A stretch of 64,000 nucleotides of DNA from Rhodobiaceae bacterium (GCA_028278505.1 JANQEG010000087.1:1-64000), one strand, 5' to 3'. Shown: positions 1-10,312, counted from the first letter of the stretch. Numbers and translations: made by a program. Notes: generated by a model not told the origin, from the sequence alone.

Positions 1-264
1 GCGAGCCGCAGGCACGGCACGCTCTATGTCGGCTCGACTTCCGATATTCGGAAACGGCTGGAACAACATCACTCCGGTGCGGTCAAATCGTTTACGCGCC
101 GTTACGAGGTGTTCCGCCTCGTCCATTTTGAATTCCACGACAGCCTTGACCATGCCCGTGAACGGGAGCGCCGGATCAAGAAATGGCGGCGGGCATGGAA
201 GATCCAGTTGGTCGAGGGTCACAATCCGGACTGGCGCGATCTCGCCGGTGACCTGCCGTTTTAG
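1..264 (+). CDS. GIY-YIG endonuclease superfamily protein, 5'-truncated by window edge
   Basis: Frame 1 reads ASRRHGTLYVGSTSDIRKRLEQHHSGAVKSFTRRYEVFRLVHFEFHDSLDHARERERRIKKWRRAWKIQLVEGHNPDWRDL..., typical of UPF0213/GIY-YIG proteins; stop TAG at 262-264. Confidence 0.85.
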   Translation, partial: ASRRHGTLYVGSTSDIRKRLEQHHSGAVKSFTRRYEVFRLVHFEFHDSLDHARERERRIKKWRRAWKIQLVEGHNPDWRDLAGDLPF

Positions 265-426
265 GCGGAGCTGTCCGAGATTAATTACAACTGACATACC
301 GTCTTGATGGGGGCAATGGGTCCCCGTTTTCACGGGGACGGTGCGTTTGTTATCGTCTGCACCCTAGTTTGCGCCTTCCGCGCGGACCGTTTGATTCTCC
401 CGCTACCGACCGGCGCACATAAAAAC

Positions 427-445
427 GGCTCCGCAATGCGGAGCC
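427..445 (-). terminator. Rho-independent terminator downstream of cspA-like gene
   Basis: GGCTCCGC-AAT-GCGGAGCC perfect stem; minus strand continues into TTTTTATG. Confidence 0.75.
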
Positions 446-488
446 TGAAATTGATTCCTGACGGCCGCGGGGGCCGTCGCGGGCCTCG

Positions 489-704
489 TTATTCGGCGAT
501 CTGCAGATTGACCGCCTTCGGGCCCTTGCCGCGCTTGTCCGGTTCGGTCTCGAACGAAACCCGCATTCCCTGATCCAGCGGCGGAATGCCCGAGCGTTCG
601 ACGGCCGAAACGTGAACGAACACGTCCTTCGATCCATCGTCCGGCATAATAAAGCCGAAACCCTTGGATTGGTTGAAGAATTTAACAGTGCCCGACTGTC
701 GCAT
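489..704 (-). CDS. cspA: Cold-shock domain protein (CspA family)
   Basis: MRQSGTVKFFNQSKGFGFIMPDDGSKDVFVHVSAVERSG..., RNP1/RNP2-like motifs KGFGFI and VFVH. Confidence 0.93.
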   Translation of the reverse strand: MRQSGTVKFFNQSKGFGFIMPDDGSKDVFVHVSAVERSGIPPLDQGMRVSFETEPDKRGKGPKAVNLQIAE

Positions 705-1138
705 CTAGGGATCCTTTCCCATGTCGTCGTTGCAGCCGCGCGCCTTTCGTCGTCGCGGCCCTCGATAGGCTGGCATTTCAGAAGTCGGAGAAAGGATATG
801 TGCTTGGTTTCATTGTCGTCCAGGAACCATGTCCTGTCTCAGGCCTATCCTGGCGCGGCCTGGTGCGTTATCACCTATCACATCCGCCGGGTCCGATCGG
901 CCACCCGAACGCGGATTTTATGGCGCAGCTTGGTTCGAAAGGCAAGATTGCAGTTTTTCGAAGCCTTCGGCAAAGGCCGGCGGATTCGCCCCTTCCGAGA
1001 ACGCAACGGTTCTGCGCTTGCCAGCTAAAAACCTGATATCGATCGGTTTTCGGGCACCGTCGCCGGTCTCGAAAAACGTCGGGCGATATTGCCGCAGGAC
1101 GACATGGCGAAACGGACGATGCCCTGCCGGACGATCGC

Positions 1139-1948
1139 TTAAGCGGCCGGGCCGCCGAGCCGGTCGAGGCGCAGCCTGTGTCGGTTGTCGGTCAGGCGCC
1201 AGACGCTCGCCAATACGGCGCCGAGCACGCCGAGGCCGGTGGCGCCGCCGATCAGGAACATGACCAGGATCTGGTATTTGACCGCCTCGGCCGGGTCGAC
1301 GCCGGACAGGATCTGGCCGGTCATCATGCCCGGCAGAAAGACGATGCCGGTCGCCGCCATCGAATTGATGATCGGCATGAAGCCGGCGCGGAGGGCGCGC
1401 CTTGTGAACGGCGCGACCGCGTCGAAGCGGCGGTAGCCGAGCAGCAACTGTGCCTCGATCGCCAGTTTCTCCCGGTGCACGGTGGTGGTGAGCGTATCCA
1501 GCGCGAGCGAAATCCCGGTCATCGCATTGCCGAGGATCATGCCGAACAGCGGCAGCGCATAGCGCGGCGACCACCACGGATCGGGGCCGATCTGCGTGGT
1601 CAGCGCGGTCGTCGTGACGATCATGCCGGCGAGCATCATTGCCCCGGCGCCGAGGCCATAGCCCCAGACGCCGCGCAGCCGCCGCTCCTGGCGGGCGCGG
1701 ATTTCGCGGCCGGCGAACCCGACCATGACCAGCGCGATCAGGAGCGTCAGCCAGGGCGAGGCGATGGCGAAGACCGTCTTCAGCACGAGGCCGACCAGGA
1801 AGAGCTGCACCACCATGCGCAGGGCCGAGATCGCGAGCTGGCGTTCGAGCTGCAGCCGCAGCAGCAGCGACAGGGCGCCGTTGAGCACCAGAAAGATCGC
1901 GGCGAGCGCCACGTCCCAATAGGAGAGGGCGATATAGGCGCTGGTCAT
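1139..1948 (-). CDS. fetB: ABC transporter permease, UPF0014/FetB family
   Basis: MTSAYIALSYWDVALAAIFLVLNGALSLLLRLQLERQLAISALRMVVQLFLVG...; start overlaps stop of upstream ATPase gene. Confidence 0.85.
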   Translation of the reverse strand: MTSAYIALSYWDVALAAIFLVLNGALSLLLRLQLERQLAISALRMVVQLFLVGLVLKTVFAIASPWLTLLIALVMVGFAGREIRARQERRLRGVWGYGLGAGAMMLAGMIVTTTALTTQIGPDPWWSPRYALPLFGMILGNAMTGISLALDTLTTTVHREKLAIEAQLLLGYRRFDAVAPFTRRALRAGFMPIINSMAATGIVFLPGMMTGQILSGVDPAEAVKYQILVMFLIGGATGLGVLGAVLASVWRLTDNRHRLRLDRLGGPAA

Positions 1949-2556
1949 GACGCGCCTGCCGGGCCGGCGAGGCGGCCGTTTTCGAGTCTTAGCCGACGGG
2001 CGCCGAGCCGTTCGGCCTGCTCGGCCGCGTGGGTGACGAGGAGGACGGCGATGCCGTCGCCGAGCAGTTTGCGGATCAGCTTTTCGACCGCCTCGGTCGC
2101 GGCCGGATCGAGCGCGGCGGTCGGTTCGTCGAGCAGCAGGGCCTGAGGTCCGAGCGCGATGGCGCGGGCAATGGCGAGGCGGTGGCGCTCGCCGGTGGAG
2201 AGCCGCGCGACCGTCCAGCTTGCCGCGTCGTCGGGCAGGCCGAGCGCGGAAAGCAGCGCCGGATCGGGCCGGCCGCCGGAAAAATGGTCGGCAACGATGT
2301 CGGCCCACCAGCCGCTTTCGGCCGGCACCAGGGCGACGGCGCGGCGCCAGTCCGGGGCCGGACAGGCGCTGCGCGGCCGGTCGCCCAGGAAGACCTCGCC
2401 GTCATTGGGGTCGAGGTCGGCGACGGCGCGCAGAAAAAGCGATTTGCCGGCGCCGGACGGGCCGGAGATTGCGACGCATTCGCCGGCGCCGAGCCGCAAG
2501 TCGATCGGCCCGATCAGCGCCGTCTTGAGCTTTTCGATGCGGAGTTCGCTCGCCAA
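1945..2556 (-). CDS. fetA: ABC transporter ATP-binding protein (FetA-like)
   Basis: Walker A GPSGAGKS, signature LSTGERHRLAIARA, Walker B LLLDEPTAALD; 4-nt overlap with permease. Confidence 0.85.
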   Translation of the reverse strand: MASELRIEKLKTALIGPIDLRLGAGECVAISGPSGAGKSLFLRAVADLDPNDGEVFLGDRPRSACPAPDWRRAVALVPAESGWWADIVADHFSGGRPDPALLSALGLPDDAASWTVARLSTGERHRLAIARAIALGPQALLLDEPTAALDPAATEAVEKLIRKLLGDGIAVLLVTHAAEQAERLGARRLRLENGRLAGPAGAS

Positions 2557-2650
2557 CCGGCTCGGCCCCCACGATAAACGGGAAACGGGCCCGCTCGCGT
2601 CAACGACGGGCCTCGCTGCAGGGCCTTATAGCACGCGTGTGACGTTTTGA

Positions 2651-3589
2651 TCAGCGCGCCTGGGCCGGGATCGTCACCAGGCCGCCGGGCGCCGACGGGT
2701 CCAGCTTGAAGTCGATCATGCCCTTGAATTCATACCGCTTCTGGAACCGGCCATATTTCCAGAACAGGGCGAAGGCGAGCTTTGCCCAGAATGCTGTGCC
2801 GGTGACCGCGCGCGACCTGGCGCGATGGCCGAAGACGTTGCGCAGCACGCCGTTGGCGTAGTTCATCATGTAGTGGCGGTGAATGTCGGTGGTCCAGTGC
2901 TCGGTCGTCAGCGAGACGTTCAGGCAATCGTGATTGACGACCCGATGCGGCCCGTTGAGCGGCCAGTGCAGCATCTCGCCGGGCTCCAGATCGTAGATGC
3001 TGACGTGCTCCTCGAAAGCGGGATCGTAGGGGATGTCCTCTTCCTGGATGCCGGTGATGACGTTTTCCAGATCCTCGCGCTGCAGGAAGGGCGGCGCCGG
3101 CGGGTAGACGTGCACCCGCTTGCGGCCGCGGATCTGCCATAGTGACTGGCCGGGCACATCGGCGTGATAGAACACCTGGGCGCCGGGCGAGGAGATCAGG
3201 ATGCCGAGCTTCTTGCGATAGGTCGGGCCGAGACCGGGAACGTTGGCGCCGATCTCCGCGAACATCGCCTCCAGAACATCGCGGTAGCGGCGGTCGACCT
3301 TGTCGACGCTGCGCAGATTGATCCAGAACCGGCCGCTCTTGACCGCGTTCAGCACCTGCGCGCCGGACAGATCGCCGATATTGCCGTAGCGCCAGGTCGA
3401 GTGGTCACAGCCGCCGGTCGCCATGGTCGAAATGTCGCACAGATGGTCCGGATAGGTTTCGATCAGCGCGGCGAGCGCCTCGTCGGAAAACAGCGATGAG
3501 CGATCGAGGGTGTGGTTGAGGCGGAGATTGCTGCGGCTCCATTTCGCCGCATCCGCCGGCGTGAAGTTTTCGAAAATCGCTTCGGCCAT
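2651..3589 (-). CDS. Cupin-like/JmjC-type domain protein
   Basis: MAEAIFENFTPADAAKWSRSN...; HADVPGQSLWQIRGRKRVHVYPP and LEPGEMLHWPLNGPHRV resemble cupin_8. Confidence 0.65.
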   Translation of the reverse strand: MAEAIFENFTPADAAKWSRSNLRLNHTLDRSSLFSDEALAALIETYPDHLCDISTMATGGCDHSTWRYGNIGDLSGAQVLNAVKSGRFWINLRSVDKVDRRYRDVLEAMFAEIGANVPGLGPTYRKKLGILISSPGAQVFYHADVPGQSLWQIRGRKRVHVYPPAPPFLQREDLENVITGIQEEDIPYDPAFEEHVSIYDLEPGEMLHWPLNGPHRVVNHDCLNVSLTTEHWTTDIHRHYMMNYANGVLRNVFGHRARSRAVTGTAFWAKLAFALFWKYGRFQKRYEFKGMIDFKLDPSAPGGLVTIPAQAR

Positions 3590-3830
3590 AGACGTCCCGC
3601 TTTGCTGGGTTCTGCTGCAGTTGCCGATAGTTGATAGGCGTTTTGCGGCAGGCGCGCGACCTAAACAGGACGTTAACGTAAACGGTGGCAATCGGGCCTG
3701 CGCGTCTCGCGCGATCGCGGCGGAACGGCCGGCCGGAACCGGCGCAACTCGGCGCGCATGCGCATGCCATCTTGCCGAATGGCGTTTTGTGAAGAAAAAT
3801 AACGCTACGGGGAACCTTGGAGGATTGGAC

Positions 3831-4241
3831 GTGGCTGTCGATCTCGCTATCGATCCTGATACGATCAGAATGATTGCGCAAAAGGCGCGTGCCGCCGCGG
3901 CAATGATGGATGACACGTTCGAGGACGGGCACGAAGGCGAAATCGAGTTCGACGACGAGACGCTGTCGGGTGGGCACGGCCATAGCGGGCTGCATGAGGA
4001 AGAGGACGACGATCTGAGCCGCGAGGAACTCGTCGAATTGATCGCCGACCTCAATGTGGACGAAGCGGCGGCGCTGGTCGCCGTGGTGTGGATCGGACGC
4101 GGCGATTTCGAGGCCTCCGACTGGACCATGGCGGTGGAAGAGGCCAGGGGCCGCGCGGTCGGTCCGACCTCGCGCTATCTGATCGGCATGCCGATGCTCG
4201 CCGACCACATCGAGAGCGGTCTTGACGCGCTCGGCGTGTGA
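3831..4241 (+). CDS. DUF3775-like protein
   Basis: GTG start after AGGA; VAVDLAIDPDTIRMIAQKARAAAAMMDD...LSREELVELIADLNVDEAAALVAVVWIGRGDF. Confidence 0.6.
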   Translation: MAVDLAIDPDTIRMIAQKARAAAAMMDDTFEDGHEGEIEFDDETLSGGHGHSGLHEEEDDDLSREELVELIADLNVDEAAALVAVVWIGRGDFEASDWTMAVEEARGRAVGPTSRYLIGMPMLADHIESGLDALGV

Positions 4242-4340
4242 CGGACCTTGGCTCCGGCTCTCGGGCCGATCCTCAACAGCCGACATGACATTTCGACCGG
4301 CGATCTTTTCCTGGTGCCGGACTCACGCCATATTGGCGTC

Positions 4341-6974
4341 ATGGCGAAACCCCCCGGAAAATCCTCGACGCCGTCCGATCCTCCCGGTTTCGGCGAAGCG
4401 CCGCAACCAGCGCTGGACGGCGCCCCGGCGCCGGGCGGCATCGCCCGCTGGGCCGAAGAGATCGCCGACGCCGTCGACGGCGACGGTGCTGCGGGAACAG
4501 CGGAGAAGCCGCAACGATCGAAAGCCGCCGGCCGCGGCGGCGCCCGGCCCGGCAAGACCGCGCGCGGCACCTCGATGGGCGGGCCGGCGAGCCCGAAGGA
4601 GCGTGCCGCCGGCGGCCTCAACCCGGTGGCCGGGCTCGATGTCGGCCTGGAGGAGGCGGGTTCGATCGTCGACAGCGGGGTGACGGCGACCGTGCAGGCG
4701 CTGGAAGACCTGATCCAGCACGGCCGCCCCGAATTCCGCGACGGCGTGTGGATGCCGCACCGGCCGGAGCGGCCGGACAAGTCGGAAGGCGGGATCGCCT
4801 TCACCGCGCAGTCGGACTTCGCGCCGAAGGGCGATCAGCCCGAGGCGATCGCCGAACTGGTCGAGGGCGTCGGCAATGGCGAGGCGTGCCAGGTGCTGCT
4901 CGGCGTCACCGGCTCGGGCAAGACGTTTACCATGGCCAAGGTGATCGAGGCGACGCAGCGGCCGGCGCTGGTGCTGGCGCCGAACAAGACGCTCGCCGCC
5001 CAGCTCTACGGCGAGTTCAAGGCGTTCTTCCCAGACAACGCGGTGGAGTATTTCGTCTCCTATTACGATTATTACCAGCCGGAGGCCTACGTCCCGCGCA
5101 CCGACACCTATATCGAGAAGGAATCCAACATCAACGAGCAGATCGACCGCATGCGCCACTCGGCGACGCGGGCGCTGTTGGAACGCGACGACGTCATCAT
5201 CGTCGCCTCGGTGTCGTGCATTTACGGCATCGGCTCGGTCGAGACCTATACCGAGATGACGTTCACGCTGAAAGTCGGCGACCGCATCGACCAGCGCCAA
5301 TTGCTCGCCGATCTGGTGGCGCTGCATTATCGCCGCGCCGATGCCGGCTTTGCCCGCGGCAGCTTCCGGGTGCGCGGCGACACCATCGAGATCTTCCCGG
5401 CCCACCACGAGGACCGGGCCTGGCGCATCTCGCTGTTCGGCGACGAGATCGAGGAGATCGTCGAGTTCGATCCGCTGACCGGCCATAAGTCCGACGCCTT
5501 CGAGTTCGTCAAGGTCTACGCCAATTCCCACTATGTGACGCCGCGGCCGACGCTGGCCCAGGCGATCAAGTCGATCAAGGCGGAACTCGTCGGGCGGCTC
5601 GACGAGCTGAACCACGCCGGTCGCCTGTTGGAGGCGCAGCGGCTGGAACAGCGCACGCGGTTCGACCTGGAAATGCTGGAGGCGACCGGCTCGTGCGCCG
5701 GCATCGAGAACTATTCGCGCTATCTGACCGGGCGCAAGCCGGGCGAGCCGCCGCCGACTCTGTTCGAATACCTGCCCGACAACGCGCTCGTCTTTGTCGA
5801 CGAGAGCCACGTCACCATCGGCCAGCTCGGCGGCATGTATCGCGGCGACTTCCGCCGCAAGGCGACGCTTGCGGAATACGGCTTCCGGCTGCCGTCCTGC
5901 ATGGACAACCGGCCGCTCCGTTTCGAGGAATGGGACGCGATGCGGCCGCAGACCGTGTGCGTTTCGGCGACGCCGGGCGGCTGGGAAATGGACGAGACCG
6001 GCGGCGTGTTCGTCGAGCAGGTGATCCGCCCGACCGGGCTGACCGATCCGCCGGTCGAGGTGCGGCCGGCCTCGACCCAGGTCGACGATCTGCTCGGCGA
6101 AGTGAAGGCGGTGGCGGCCGCCGGCTACCGGTCGCTGGTGACGACGCTGACCAAGCGCATGGCCGAGGACCTGACCGAATATCTGCACGAGCAGGGCGTG
6201 CGCGTCCGCTACATGCATTCCGACATCGACACGATCGAGCGCATCGAGATCATCCGCGATTTGCGCCTCGGCGCCTTCGACGTGCTGGTCGGCATCAATC
6301 TTCTGCGCGAGGGGCTCGATATTCCCGAATGCGCGCTGGTGGCGATCCTCGATGCCGACAAGGAGGGTTTTTTGCGCTCCGAGACCTCGCTGATCCAGAC
6401 CATCGGCCGGGCGGCGCGCAATGTCGACGGCAAGGTTATCCTTTACGGCGACGTGATCACCGGCTCGATGGAGCGGGCGCTGGCGGAGACGAACCGGCGC
6501 CGCGAAAAGCAGATCGCCTACAATACGGAGCACGGGATCACGCCGGAGTCGGTGAAGAAGTCGATCGGCGACATCCTCGACTCGGTCTATGAGCGCGATC
6601 ACGTCACCGTCGACACCGGCTTCGCCGAGGATGCGGCGTCGCTGGTCGGCCACAATCTGGAGGCCCATATCGCCGACCTCGAAAAGCGCATGCGCGAGGC
6701 CGCCGCCGACCTCGAATTCGAGGAGGCGGCACGGCTGCGCGACGAAGTCAAACGCCTGCGCGAGACCGCGCTTGCGGTTTCCGACGATCCGCTCGCGCGC
6801 CAGGCGGCGATCGAAGACCGCGCCGGCAGTTTTCGGGGCAGGCGCAAATATGGCCGCGCCGCCAACACGCCGGCCCACACGGCCGAACGCCCGCACAAGC
6901 CCGAGGACAAGGATATGGGCCCGCACAATTGGAGCGGCGGCAAGGGCGGTAAGCGGAGGCCGCGGCGGCGGTAG
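4341..6974 (+). CDS. uvrB: Excinuclease ABC subunit B
   Basis: [55 protein letters not shown] motif near C-terminus; long Ala/Pro-rich N-terminal extension. Confidence 0.97.
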   Translation: MAKPPGKSSTPSDPPGFGEAPQPALDGAPAPGGIARWAEEIADAVDGDGAAGTAEKPQRSKAAGRGGARPGKTARGTSMGGPASPKERAAGGLNPVAGLDVGLEEAGSIVDSGVTATVQALEDLIQHGRPEFRDGVWMPHRPERPDKSEGGIAFTAQSDFAPKGDQPEAIAELVEGVGNGEACQVLLGVTGSGKTFTMAKVIEATQRPALVLAPNKTLAAQLYGEFKAFFPDNAVEYFVSYYDYYQPEAYVPRTDTYIEKESNINEQIDRMRHSATRALLERDDVIIVASVSCIYGIGSVETYTEMTFTLKVGDRIDQRQLLADLVALHYRRADAGFARGSFRVRGDTIEIFPAHHEDRAWRISLFGDEIEEIVEFDPLTGHKSDAFEFVKVYANSHYVTPRPTLAQAIKSIKAELVGRLDELNHAGRLLEAQRLEQRTRFDLEMLEATGSCAGIENYSRYLTGRKPGEPPPTLFEYLPDNALVFVDESHVTIGQLGGMYRGDFRRKATLAEYGFRLPSCMDNRPLRFEEWDAMRPQTVCVSATPGGWEMDETGGVFVEQVIRPTGLTDPPVEVRPASTQVDDLLGEVKAVAAAGYRSLVTTLTKRMAEDLTEYLHEQGVRVRYMHSDIDTIERIEIIRDLRLGAFDVLVGINLLREGLDIPECALVAILDADKEGFLRSETSLIQTIGRAARNVDGKVILYGDVITGSMERALAETNRRREKQIAYNTEHGITPESVKKSIGDILDSVYERDHVTVDTGFAEDAASLVGHNLEAHIADLEKRMREAAADLEFEEAARLRDEVKRLRETALAVSDDPLARQAAIEDRAGSFRGRRKYGRAANTPAHTAERPHKPEDKDMGPHNWSGGKGGKRRPRRR

Positions 6975-6979
6975 GCCAA

Positions 6980-8026
6980 TCACTCCGGTAAACGCAAAAA
7001 GATATAGACGCCGGTCGGCAGGTCGATCGGGTCGCTGATCTGGCCCGGTTTTAACGCGAAAATGGCTTTGAGGCCGGCCGGGGCCATCGGCGAGTCCGCG
7101 ACGTTACGGGCCACGGTCTCGCGGCGCATGTCGGAATATTTTTCACGCAAGGCCGAGAAGTTTGCGCCTTCGCTGCGGGCGAGGCGCACAAGCTTGCCGG
7201 CGATGTCGATCGCGCCGGCGCGGTCGTAATAGAAATCGCGGCCGATGCGCTTCACATCCGGCATTTCGCTGTGGCCGATGACGATGAACTCGAAATTGCC
7301 GGGGGAAACGTGCGGCTGATCCGCGGCCGGCAGCTTCGCCGGGTCGACCGGGGCCGACGGTTCGGGCACGTTTTTCTCCGCCGCCTTGCGCAATTCCGCC
7401 GTGCGCCGGTTAGCGAGCACATGGGCGTATTCGACATCGAACCGGGCGGCTTCCGATCCTTCGCGCCGGATCACGATCTTGTCGAGCCGGTCGCCGACGA
7501 CGATCGCACCGACCACATCGATTCCTGCAACGACCGTGCCGAAAGCGGTGTACCGCCCGTCGAGCCAGGGCGCCGGTAGTTTGGTGATGAAGAACTGGCT
7601 GCCATTGGTGTTCGGGCCGCGATTGCCCATGGACAGGATGCCCGGTTCGGCATGGCTCAGCTCGGGGTGGAATTCGTCGTCGAAGACATAGCCCGGCCCA
7701 CCCTTGCCGGTGCCGGCCGGATCGCCGGTCTGGATCATGAAATCGCGGACCAGGTGGAAGGCGATGTTCCTATAGAGCGGTTCGGACGTTGTTGCGCCCG
7801 TCGTCGGGTGCTGCCATTCGCGGGTGCCCTCGGCAAGCTGGATGAAGTTCATCACCGTCAGCGGCGCCCGGCGATAGTGGAGTCGTGCCGTGACCACGCC
7901 TTTCGAAGTGTGCAGGTCGGCGAACAGGCCTTCGTTCTCAGCCGCCGCGCGGCCGGGCCCGGCAAGGCTCAATGCCGCCAGTGCCAGCGCGCCGATCAGC
8001 ACGGCGACGATACGGTTCGGTTTCAT
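6980..8026 (-). CDS. Exported peptidyl-prolyl isomerase: cyclophilin domain plus C-terminal parvulin-like region
   Basis: Signal peptide MKPNRIVAVLIGALALAALSLAGPGRAAA; cyclophilin motifs FHLVRDFMIQTGDPAGTGKGGPGYVFDDEF and NTNGSQFFIT; C-terminus ANFSALREKYSD...APAGLKAIFALKPGQISDPI parvulin-like. Confidence 0.8.
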   Translation of the reverse strand: MKPNRIVAVLIGALALAALSLAGPGRAAAENEGLFADLHTSKGVVTARLHYRRAPLTVMNFIQLAEGTREWQHPTTGATTSEPLYRNIAFHLVRDFMIQTGDPAGTGKGGPGYVFDDEFHPELSHAEPGILSMGNRGPNTNGSQFFITKLPAPWLDGRYTAFGTVVAGIDVVGAIVVGDRLDKIVIRREGSEAARFDVEYAHVLANRRTAELRKAAEKNVPEPSAPVDPAKLPAADQPHVSPGNFEFIVIGHSEMPDVKRIGRDFYYDRAGAIDIAGKLVRLARSEGANFSALREKYSDMRRETVARNVADSPMAPAGLKAIFALKPGQISDPIDLPTGVYIFLRLPE

Positions 8027-8145
8027 GTCCGCAATACTCCGCAGTGACGGCGGGCGCCGGCCGGCGCCAATGGCTCCAGGGCACGTTTCAAGAATACGGT
8101 CCAAAGCTTTTTTCTCTCAAGGTGAAGCGCTTATGTACATCTCTT

Positions 8146-8166
8146 GTCATTGCCGGGCTTGTCCCA
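8146..8166 (+). repeat. Truncated GTCAT-type palindromic element
   Basis: GTCATTGCCGGGCTTGTCCC lacks its right stem arm. Confidence 0.5.
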
Positions 8167-8270
8167 TTGGTGTCCGGTTGAGTTGGCCTAGGTTGTCACA
8201 GGCTGTTGTCGTGATGGCATTTTCTCGATTGAGGTGAAGCTTGGACACTAGCGTTGTTTATCGTCTCGAC

Positions 8271-8336
8271 GTCACCGCCCAACCCCTCCGTTGTCACCAA
8301 CCAAACCTTCCTTGGTCACCACCCAACCCTTCCTTC
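8271..8336 (+). repeat. 22-nt degenerate tandem repeat, 3 units running into a palindromic element
   Basis: GTCACCGCCCAACCCCTCCGTT / GTCACCAACCAAACCTTCCTTG / GTCACCACCCAACCCTTCCTTC then GTCACCACCCGGTTTATCC. Confidence 0.8.
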
Positions 8337-8460
8337 GTCACCACCCGGTTTATCCGGGTGGTCCATTGGCCCGTCGACTTGCTTATGCCTTCGTGGAGGC
8401 ATTGAAGCGCTTCTGAGCGCCGAAAGGCCATTGGATTGCCCGGATAAACCGGGCAATGAC
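8337..8460. repeat. Inverted pair of GTCAT-type palindromes
   Basis: GTCACCACCCGG-TTTAT-CCGGGTGGTCCATTGG ... CCATTGGATTGCCCGG-ATAAA-CCGGGCAATGAC. Confidence 0.8.
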
Positions 8461-8651
8461 GACGAGGAGGTGTCGAAACCATCCAAGAACACTTAGACCG
8501 GACAGCACCAGGAACACGTCCGGGCATGACCGGGGTTTTTACTGTTCTTCAGTGTCACGCGCCAACGCCCTCTCGATATGCACGACGGGGCCCGAAGAAA
8601 ACGGGAGCGAATGGCTCCGCTCCCGTTCCGTCGGTGCATAAACGCGTCGCG

Positions 8652-10112
8652 CTATTCTTCCAGCATGCCGAGTTTCTTCTTCATTTCATGCTCTTCGCGG
8701 AGCCGTTTCTCCTCTTCGAGGATTTCGTTGACGGCCCGGTTCAGCGGCGACCAGCCATACCAGTGCATGTAGTCGTTGGACACGTGGAAGGCGCCCTGGA
8801 ACGCGCGCTGCTTGTATTCGAGCACGATCCAGAACAGTTCCAGTTCGATCGCCGTCTTGGCGTCGTAGTATTGCAGCAGGTCCGGACCGTATTCCCATCC
8901 CTCCGGCTTCTCGAGAATACCGTCGCGATAGAGCCCCTGGACCGCCTGGATCGCCTTGGCGAAGCGGGCGTCGACCTGCTTGATGATGTCATCGGAGGCG
9001 ACGAAGAACCCGTCGATCATGCCCTTCGCGTGACAATTGTTGCAGATCGCCTTCATCCGGTCGCGTTCGGCATTGAACTCGTCCGGACCGCGGGCGACCT
9101 GGGCCTGCAGCACGACCTCGACGGCGCGGGTGGTCAGTTGCAGCCCGTCGTCGAGAAGTCCCGCCGCCTGCAGGATCAGCGCCCGGTTGAAGGTCCATTG
9201 CGGATCGTCGTCGACATCGACGTAATTGCCCGACGGCAGCGCCGAAGCGAGCTGGGTCAGATTGTCCTTCAGGGACGGTGCGACCTCGATCAGGGCCAGG
9301 ACGTTCTCCTTGGTCGGGATACGCAGGCCGAGGAAGCCCCAGGGCGTGCGGACCTCGTGATTGCCGCCATTCATGTGGCAGGTCTGACAGGTCGGTGCCC
9401 GGCCGCTTTCGGGATCGGTCTGCCAGATGATGCCGTGCTTCGAAGACGCGTACATTTCCCATTGCGGGTGGTCGAAGCCCATATGGCAGTTGGAACAGGC
9501 GCGCGGATCGAGCGCCTCCTTCTTGGAGAAGGCGTGGCGGGTGTGGCAGGCATCGCACTGGGCGTTGCCATAGCGGTATTCGCCCGCTTCCTTGCCGCCG
9601 TCATGGGTCATTTCGCTGAACCCGGACAGCGCGCCCTGCCAGCCCTTCTCGCCGATCTTGTGACAGCCGGAACAGCCGGCATAGCCCTGCTTGACGATCG
9701 AGGCGGGCTGGGCGTGCCAGGCCTGCTGCGACTTCATGGCGAACCAAGCGAGCTGGTGCTTGCCGGCCTTGAACTGCTCGACCTGATCCTTGTGGCACTT
9801 GGTGCAGGTCTTCGGCGTCGGCATTTCGGCAAGATTGTAGTCGTCCTCTTCGATATGGAGGTCGCCGTGACAATCATTGCAGCCGACATAGTCCTTGGCG
9901 TTGTCGGGACTGCCCTTCTTGCCAAGGAAGTGCTGTTTGACGATGCCGGGCGTGGACTGGATATGGCACAAAATGCAATCCTGGTCCTTGTGCTCGACCG
10001 TCACTTTGAACTTCACATCCGCGGGGTCTTCGGCGGCGGCCGCAGCGCCCACAAATGTAAAGAAAGCCGCGGCGAATGCCGCGAGCGCGATGGATATCGA
10101 TTTCGTTTGCAT
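8652..10112 (-). CDS. Octaheme cytochrome c, hydroxylamine oxidoreductase (HAO)-like, exported
   Basis: Signal peptide; eight CxxCH motifs (CILCH, CNDCH, CTKCH, CSGCH, CDACH, CSNCH, CQTCH, CNNCH); AFQGAFHVSNDYMHWYGWSPL near C-terminus. Confidence 0.82.
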   Translation of the reverse strand: MQTKSISIALAAFAAAFFTFVGAAAAAEDPADVKFKVTVEHKDQDCILCHIQSTPGIVKQHFLGKKGSPDNAKDYVGCNDCHGDLHIEEDDYNLAEMPTPKTCTKCHKDQVEQFKAGKHQLAWFAMKSQQAWHAQPASIVKQGYAGCSGCHKIGEKGWQGALSGFSEMTHDGGKEAGEYRYGNAQCDACHTRHAFSKKEALDPRACSNCHMGFDHPQWEMYASSKHGIIWQTDPESGRAPTCQTCHMNGGNHEVRTPWGFLGLRIPTKENVLALIEVAPSLKDNLTQLASALPSGNYVDVDDDPQWTFNRALILQAAGLLDDGLQLTTRAVEVVLQAQVARGPDEFNAERDRMKAICNNCHAKGMIDGFFVASDDIIKQVDARFAKAIQAVQGLYRDGILEKPEGWEYGPDLLQYYDAKTAIELELFWIVLEYKQRAFQGAFHVSNDYMHWYGWSPLNRAVNEILEEEKRLREEHEMKKKLGMLEE

Positions 10113-10135
10113 GGCTCCTTCCCCAAAGAGCTTTA

Positions 10136-10149
10136 TTGCGGGTGCGCAA
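10136..10149. promoter_or_regulatory. Perfect Crp/Fnr-family (NnrR-like) palindrome
   Basis: TTGCG-GGTG-CGCAA, 24 nt upstream of the HAO-like ATG. Confidence 0.45.
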
Positions 10150-10298
10150 CACTGCGATACGCAAAATTAAGTAATTCTAAATCGCTTTAGCTTTGATTTG
10201 GTGATGGAAACATGTGTCTTTTCAAATCGTACATGAAGTATATTCGAATAAATCGAAATATTACTTTATCCGCATAACACGGAGTCGCGAAAACGGCC

Positions 10299-10312
10299 TT
10301 GACGATGGTCAA
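10299..10312. promoter_or_regulatory. Perfect Crp/Fnr-family palindrome
   Basis: TTGAC-GATG-GTCAA in the same intergenic region. Confidence 0.5.

Noticed and set aside
918-1919. 333-aa minus ORF overlapping fetB
   Set aside because: Out-of-frame with the clear FetB reading frame and Arg/Ala/Pro-rich.
4323-6983. 886-aa minus-strand ORF
   Set aside because: Antisense to uvrB, low-complexity Arg/Asp/His composition typical of shadow ORFs.
8271-8460. Possible CRISPR array
   Set aside because: 22-nt units are directly adjacent with no unique spacers; ends in a palindromic repeat pair.
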